Assembly: GCF_014235845.1 (NCBI RefSeq)
Contig: NZ_JACJUQ010000017.1
Location: forward strand, 1-47,986
Source: Pontivivens nitratireducens
Lineage (GTDB): Bacteria > Pseudomonadota > Alphaproteobacteria > Rhodobacterales > Rhodobacteraceae
Direction: 5' to 3'
Length of the DNA: 47,986 bases
Shown here: piece after piece, positions 45,250 to 47,986 of the stretch
How the letters are laid out: every line of letters starts with the position of its first letter
How positions within the stretch are numbered: the first letter of the stretch is position 1
The notes under the pieces: generated by a model
Database searches by the model: none
Seen by the model: only the letters and a program-made list of their open reading frames with translations
What the model was told of the DNA's origin: nothing
Translations under genes and position numbers: made by a program

Positions 45250-47853
45250 ATGAACTTCGACAAGTTCACGGAACGGTCGCGCGGCTTCGTGCAAGCGGCT
45301 CAGACAATTGCCCTGCGTGAGGGGCATCAGCGGTTTGTGCCTGAGCATCTGCTCAAGGCATTGCTGGACGACGATCAGGGATTGGCGACGAATTTGATCA
45401 CCCGCTCCGGCGGGGATGTCGCGGCCATCCGGCAGGCGGTGGAACTGGATCTGTCCAAGATCCCGTCCGTCTCCGGCGACGGCAGCAACCTTTACATGGA
45501 CGGGCAAACGGCCAAGGTCTTTGCCGAGGCGGAAAAGCTGGCCGAAAAGGCGGGCGACAGCTTCGTTCCCGTGGAACGCCTGCTGACCGCGCTGGCCGTC
45601 ATCAAGTCAAAGGCGAACGACGCGCTGAAGGCGGGCGGCGTCACGGCGCAGAGCCTCAATGAGGCGATCAACGACATCCGCAAGGGCCGCACCGCCGACA
45701 GCGCCACCGCCGAGGAAGGCTATGACGCGCTGAAGAAATACGCACGCGATCTGACCGCCGCCGCGCGTGAGGGCAAGATCGACCCCATCATCGGGCGCGA
45801 CGAGGAGATTCGCCGCACGATCCAGGTGCTCAGCCGCCGGACCAAGAACAACCCGGTGCTGATCGGGGAGCCGGGCGTGGGCAAGACCGCGATTGCCGAG
45901 GGCCTCGCCCTGCGGATCATCAACGGCGACGTGCCGGATTCGCTGGAGGACAAGACCCTCATGGCGCTGGACATGGGCGCGCTGATCGCCGGTGCGAAAT
46001 ATCGTGGTGAGTTCGAGGAGCGCCTGAAATCCGTCCTGACCGAGGTGACGGAGGCCGCAGGCAACATCATCCTGTTCATCGACGAGATGCACACCCTGGT
46101 CGGCGGCGGCAAGGCGGACGGCGCGATGGACGCGGCCAACCTGCTGAAACCCGCATTGGCACGGGGCGAGTTGCATTGCGTCGGTGCCACCACGCTGGAC
46201 GAATACCGCAAGCATGTGGAGAAGGACGCCGCGCTCGCCCGACGCTTTCAGCCCGTCATGGTGCTGGAGCCGACGGTGCAGGACACCATCAGCATCCTGC
46301 GCGGCATCAAGGAGAAGTACGAGGTTCACCACGGCATCCGCATCACGGACCGCGCTTTGGTGGCCGCCGCGACTCTGTCCAACCGCTACATCACCGACCG
46401 CTTCCTGCCGGACAAGGCCATCGACCTGATGGATGAGGCCGCGAGCCGCCTGCGCATGGAAGCCGATTCCAAGCCCGAGGCGCTGGATGCGCTGGACCGC
46501 GACATCATGCAAAAGCAGATCGAGGCGATGGCGCTGCGCAAGGAGGACGATCCCGCCTCCAAGGACCGTCTGGCCAAGCTTGAGAAGGATCTGGCCGAAT
46601 TGCAGGAACGTTCGTCCGAACTGACCGCCCGCTGGCAGGCGGAGCGCGACAAGCTGCAAGGCAGTCGTGACATCAAGGAGCAGTTGGACCGGGCCCGCAT
46701 CGAGTTGGAAAACGCAAAGCGGCGCGGCGATCTGAGCAAGGCGGGTGAGCTGTCCTACGGCGTGATTCCCGATCTGGAAAAACGGCTGGAGGCAGCGGAG
46801 GAAGCGGGCGACGACCTGATGGTCGAGGAGGCCGTGACCGACGAACATGTCGCGGGCGTGGTCGAACGCTGGACCGGCATTCCCGTTGACCGGATGCTTG
46901 AGGGCGAGCGTGAGAAGCTGCTCAAGATGGAGGATGCGCTGGGCAAGCGCGTCATCGGCCAACGGCAGGCGGTGCAGGCCGTCTCGAACGCGGTACGGCG
47001 TGCGCGGGCGGGGCTGAACGACCCGAACCGTCCGCTCGGCTCTTTCCTGTTCCTCGGGCCGACCGGGGTCGGCAAGACGGAGTTGACCAAGGCGCTGGCC
47101 TCGTACCTGTTCGACGATGACAACGCGATGGTGCGCATCGACATGTCCGAGTTCATGGAGAAGCACGCCGTCTCGCGCTTGGTCGGCGCCCCTCCGGGCT
47201 ATGTCGGCTATGATGAGGGCGGCGTGCTGACCGAGGCGGTTCGCAGGCGCCCCTATCAGGTGATCCTGTTCGATGAGGTCGAAAAGGCCCACCCGGATGT
47301 GTTCAACGTGCTGTTGCAGGTTCTCGACGACGGGCGCCTGACGGATGGGCAAGGACGAGTCGTGGACTTCAAGAACACGCTCATCATCCTGACGTCGAAC
47401 CTGGGCAGTCATGCCTTGTCGAACCTGACGCCGGGGGTCGATGCCTCCACCGTCAAGGATCAGGTGATGGACGCGGTGCGGGCGCATTTCCGCCCCGAAT
47501 TCCTCAACCGCCTGGATGAGATCGTGCAGTTCGACCGGTTGAGCCGGGATGAGATGGACGGGATCGTCCTGATCCAGCTGGAGGTATTGGAGCGGCGTCT
47601 GGCGGATCGCAAGATCACGCTCGACCTGTCGCCCGAGGCGATGACCTGGCTGGCGGACAAGGGCTATGACCCCGTCTACGGCGCGCGCCCCCTGAAACGC
47701 GTGTTGCAGAAGTATTTGCAGGACCCGCTGGCGGAGATGATCCTGTCCGGCCAGATCAAGGACGGCATGCGTGTTGTCGTTGATGCTGGGGAGGATGGAC
47801 TCGTCATAGGCGAGGGGGATGTGGCTTCGGTCGAGTCAGACCCGTCTGAATGA
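45250..47853 (+). CDS. clpB: protein disaggregase ClpB
   Basis: An 867-residue AAA+ chaperone that rescues aggregated proteins with DnaK. The Clp-N repeats are at about 1-145. NBD1 has Walker A GEPGVGKT (206-213) and Walker B LFIDEMH (275-281). A middle coiled-coil domain (about 400-525) is rich in Glu/Lys/Arg. NBD2 has Walker A GPTGVGKT (603-610), then a Walker B and the sensor [14 protein letters not shown] lies 7 bases before the ATG. Length matches E. coli ClpB (857). It ends 133 bases before the window edge. Confidence 0.97.
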   Translation: MNFDKFTERSRGFVQAAQTIALREGHQRFVPEHLLKALLDDDQGLATNLITRSGGDVAAIRQAVELDLSKIPSVSGDGSNLYMDGQTAKVFAEAEKLAEKAGDSFVPVERLLTALAVIKSKANDALKAGGVTAQSLNEAINDIRKGRTADSATAEEGYDALKKYARDLTAAAREGKIDPIIGRDEEIRRTIQVLSRRTKNNPVLIGEPGVGKTAIAEGLALRIINGDVPDSLEDKTLMALDMGALIAGAKYRGEFEERLKSVLTEVTEAAGNIILFIDEMHTLVGGGKADGAMDAANLLKPALARGELHCVGATTLDEYRKHVEKDAALARRFQPVMVLEPTVQDTISILRGIKEKYEVHHGIRITDRALVAAATLSNRYITDRFLPDKAIDLMDEAASRLRMEADSKPEALDALDRDIMQKQIEAMALRKEDDPASKDRLAKLEKDLAELQERSSELTARWQAERDKLQGSRDIKEQLDRARIELENAKRRGDLSKAGELSYGVIPDLEKRLEAAEEAGDDLMVEEAVTDEHVAGVVERWTGIPVDRMLEGEREKLLKMEDALGKRVIGQRQAVQAVSNAVRRARAGLNDPNRPLGSFLFLGPTGVGKTELTKALASYLFDDDNAMVRIDMSEFMEKHAVSRLVGAPPGYVGYDEGGVLTEAVRRRPYQVILFDEVEKAHPDVFNVLLQVLDDGRLTDGQGRVVDFKNTLIILTSNLGSHALSNLTPGVDASTVKDQVMDAVRAHFRPEFLNRLDEIVQFDRLSRDEMDGIVLIQLEVLERRLADRKITLDLSPEAMTWLADKGYDPVYGARPLKRVLQKYLQDPLAEMILSGQIKDGMRVVVDAGEDGLVIGEGDVASVESDPSE

Positions 47854-47862
47854 AGGTGATTT

Positions 47863-47888
47863 GGGGGGAGTCGATGTGGATTCCCCTC
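47863..47888 (+). terminator. hairpin after clpB
   Basis: GGGGAGTC (47865-47872) pairs with GATTCCCC (47879-47886) with one G-U, extended by two more pairs to 47863 and 47888. The loop is GATGTG. There is no T-run. It starts 9 bases after the clpB stop and probably ends its mRNA. Nothing else is seen from 47889 to the window end. Confidence 0.5.
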
Positions 47889-47986
47889 TGGGACTTGTGC
47901 GAGTCGAGTTTGAGTGAGGGTTTTGGGGGGGGGCGGCTTAGGAATGTGACGAAAGTGCATTTCAAATATCGTTAGAAAACGGGTGG

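Noticed and set aside
45607-47487. 626-codon open frame opposite clpB
   Set aside because: It lies wholly inside clpB on the other strand and shows no family features.

Overview
This window is chromosomal DNA from an alphaproteobacterium, most likely a member of the Rhodobacterales/Roseobacter group. The ribosomal proteins read like Rhodobacter proteins (for example an L3 with a long Ala/Glu tail, and an alpha operon without rpsD or rpmJ). The Aap/Bzt amino-acid transporter, an ATP12 chaperone, a DUF6280-type small protein and a DinB with an N-terminal zinc ribbon all point the same way. Base composition is GC-rich apart from two local AT-richer islands. No CRISPR array, insertion sequence, prophage, rRNA or tRNA was seen.

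1-16220: the S10-spc-alpha ribosomal supercluster. It runs from the 3' end of tuf through rpsJ, rplC, rplD, rplW, rplB, rpsS, rplV, rpsC and rplP, then rpmC, rpsQ, rplN, rplX, rplE, rpsN, rpsH, rplF, rplR, rpsE and rpmD, then rplO, secY, adk, rpsM, rpsK, rpoA and rplQ. Many genes overlap by ATGA or TGATG junctions. The cluster is broken twice. A 640-base AT-richer segment between rplP and rpmC carries a small reversed gene with a helix-turn-helix look. A canonical terminator after rpmD is followed by an AT-richer, TTG-started zinc-ribbon gene of unknown function, after which rplO appears to restart from its own promoter. Terminator-like hairpins sit in most other gaps, and the alpha operon has a promoter and a structured leader. 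A perfect 30-base palindrome spans the rpoA stop codon.

16221-20957: rarA, then a coupled set of five genes that all overlap by ATGA: crcB (fluoride channel), an RluA-family pseudouridine synthase, a HAD phosphatase, an ATP12 F1-ATPase assembly chaperone and a PaaI-type thioesterase. A molybdate-binding ModA gene without modBC faces this set.

21696-32830: the general L-amino-acid ABC transporter aapJQMP with a long leader, then a complete seven-gene mrpABCDEFG cation/proton antiporter operon in which MrpA and MrpE are short at the N terminus. After it comes a small conserved roseobacter gene with its own candidate promoter and strong terminator.

32831-37193 (mostly minus strand): meaB, rpmB, a low-molecular-weight phosphatase and lepA. 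A start-less open stretch lies just beyond lepA.

37194-47986: a DUF3108 secreted protein, pyrF and dinB; then a compact small-RNA gene with a near-consensus promoter, a CCUCCC-bearing single-stranded stretch and a UUCG-capped terminator; a DUF2254 membrane protein; hrpB followed by an N-formylglutamate amidohydrolase on the minus strand; and clpB behind a candidate heat-shock promoter.
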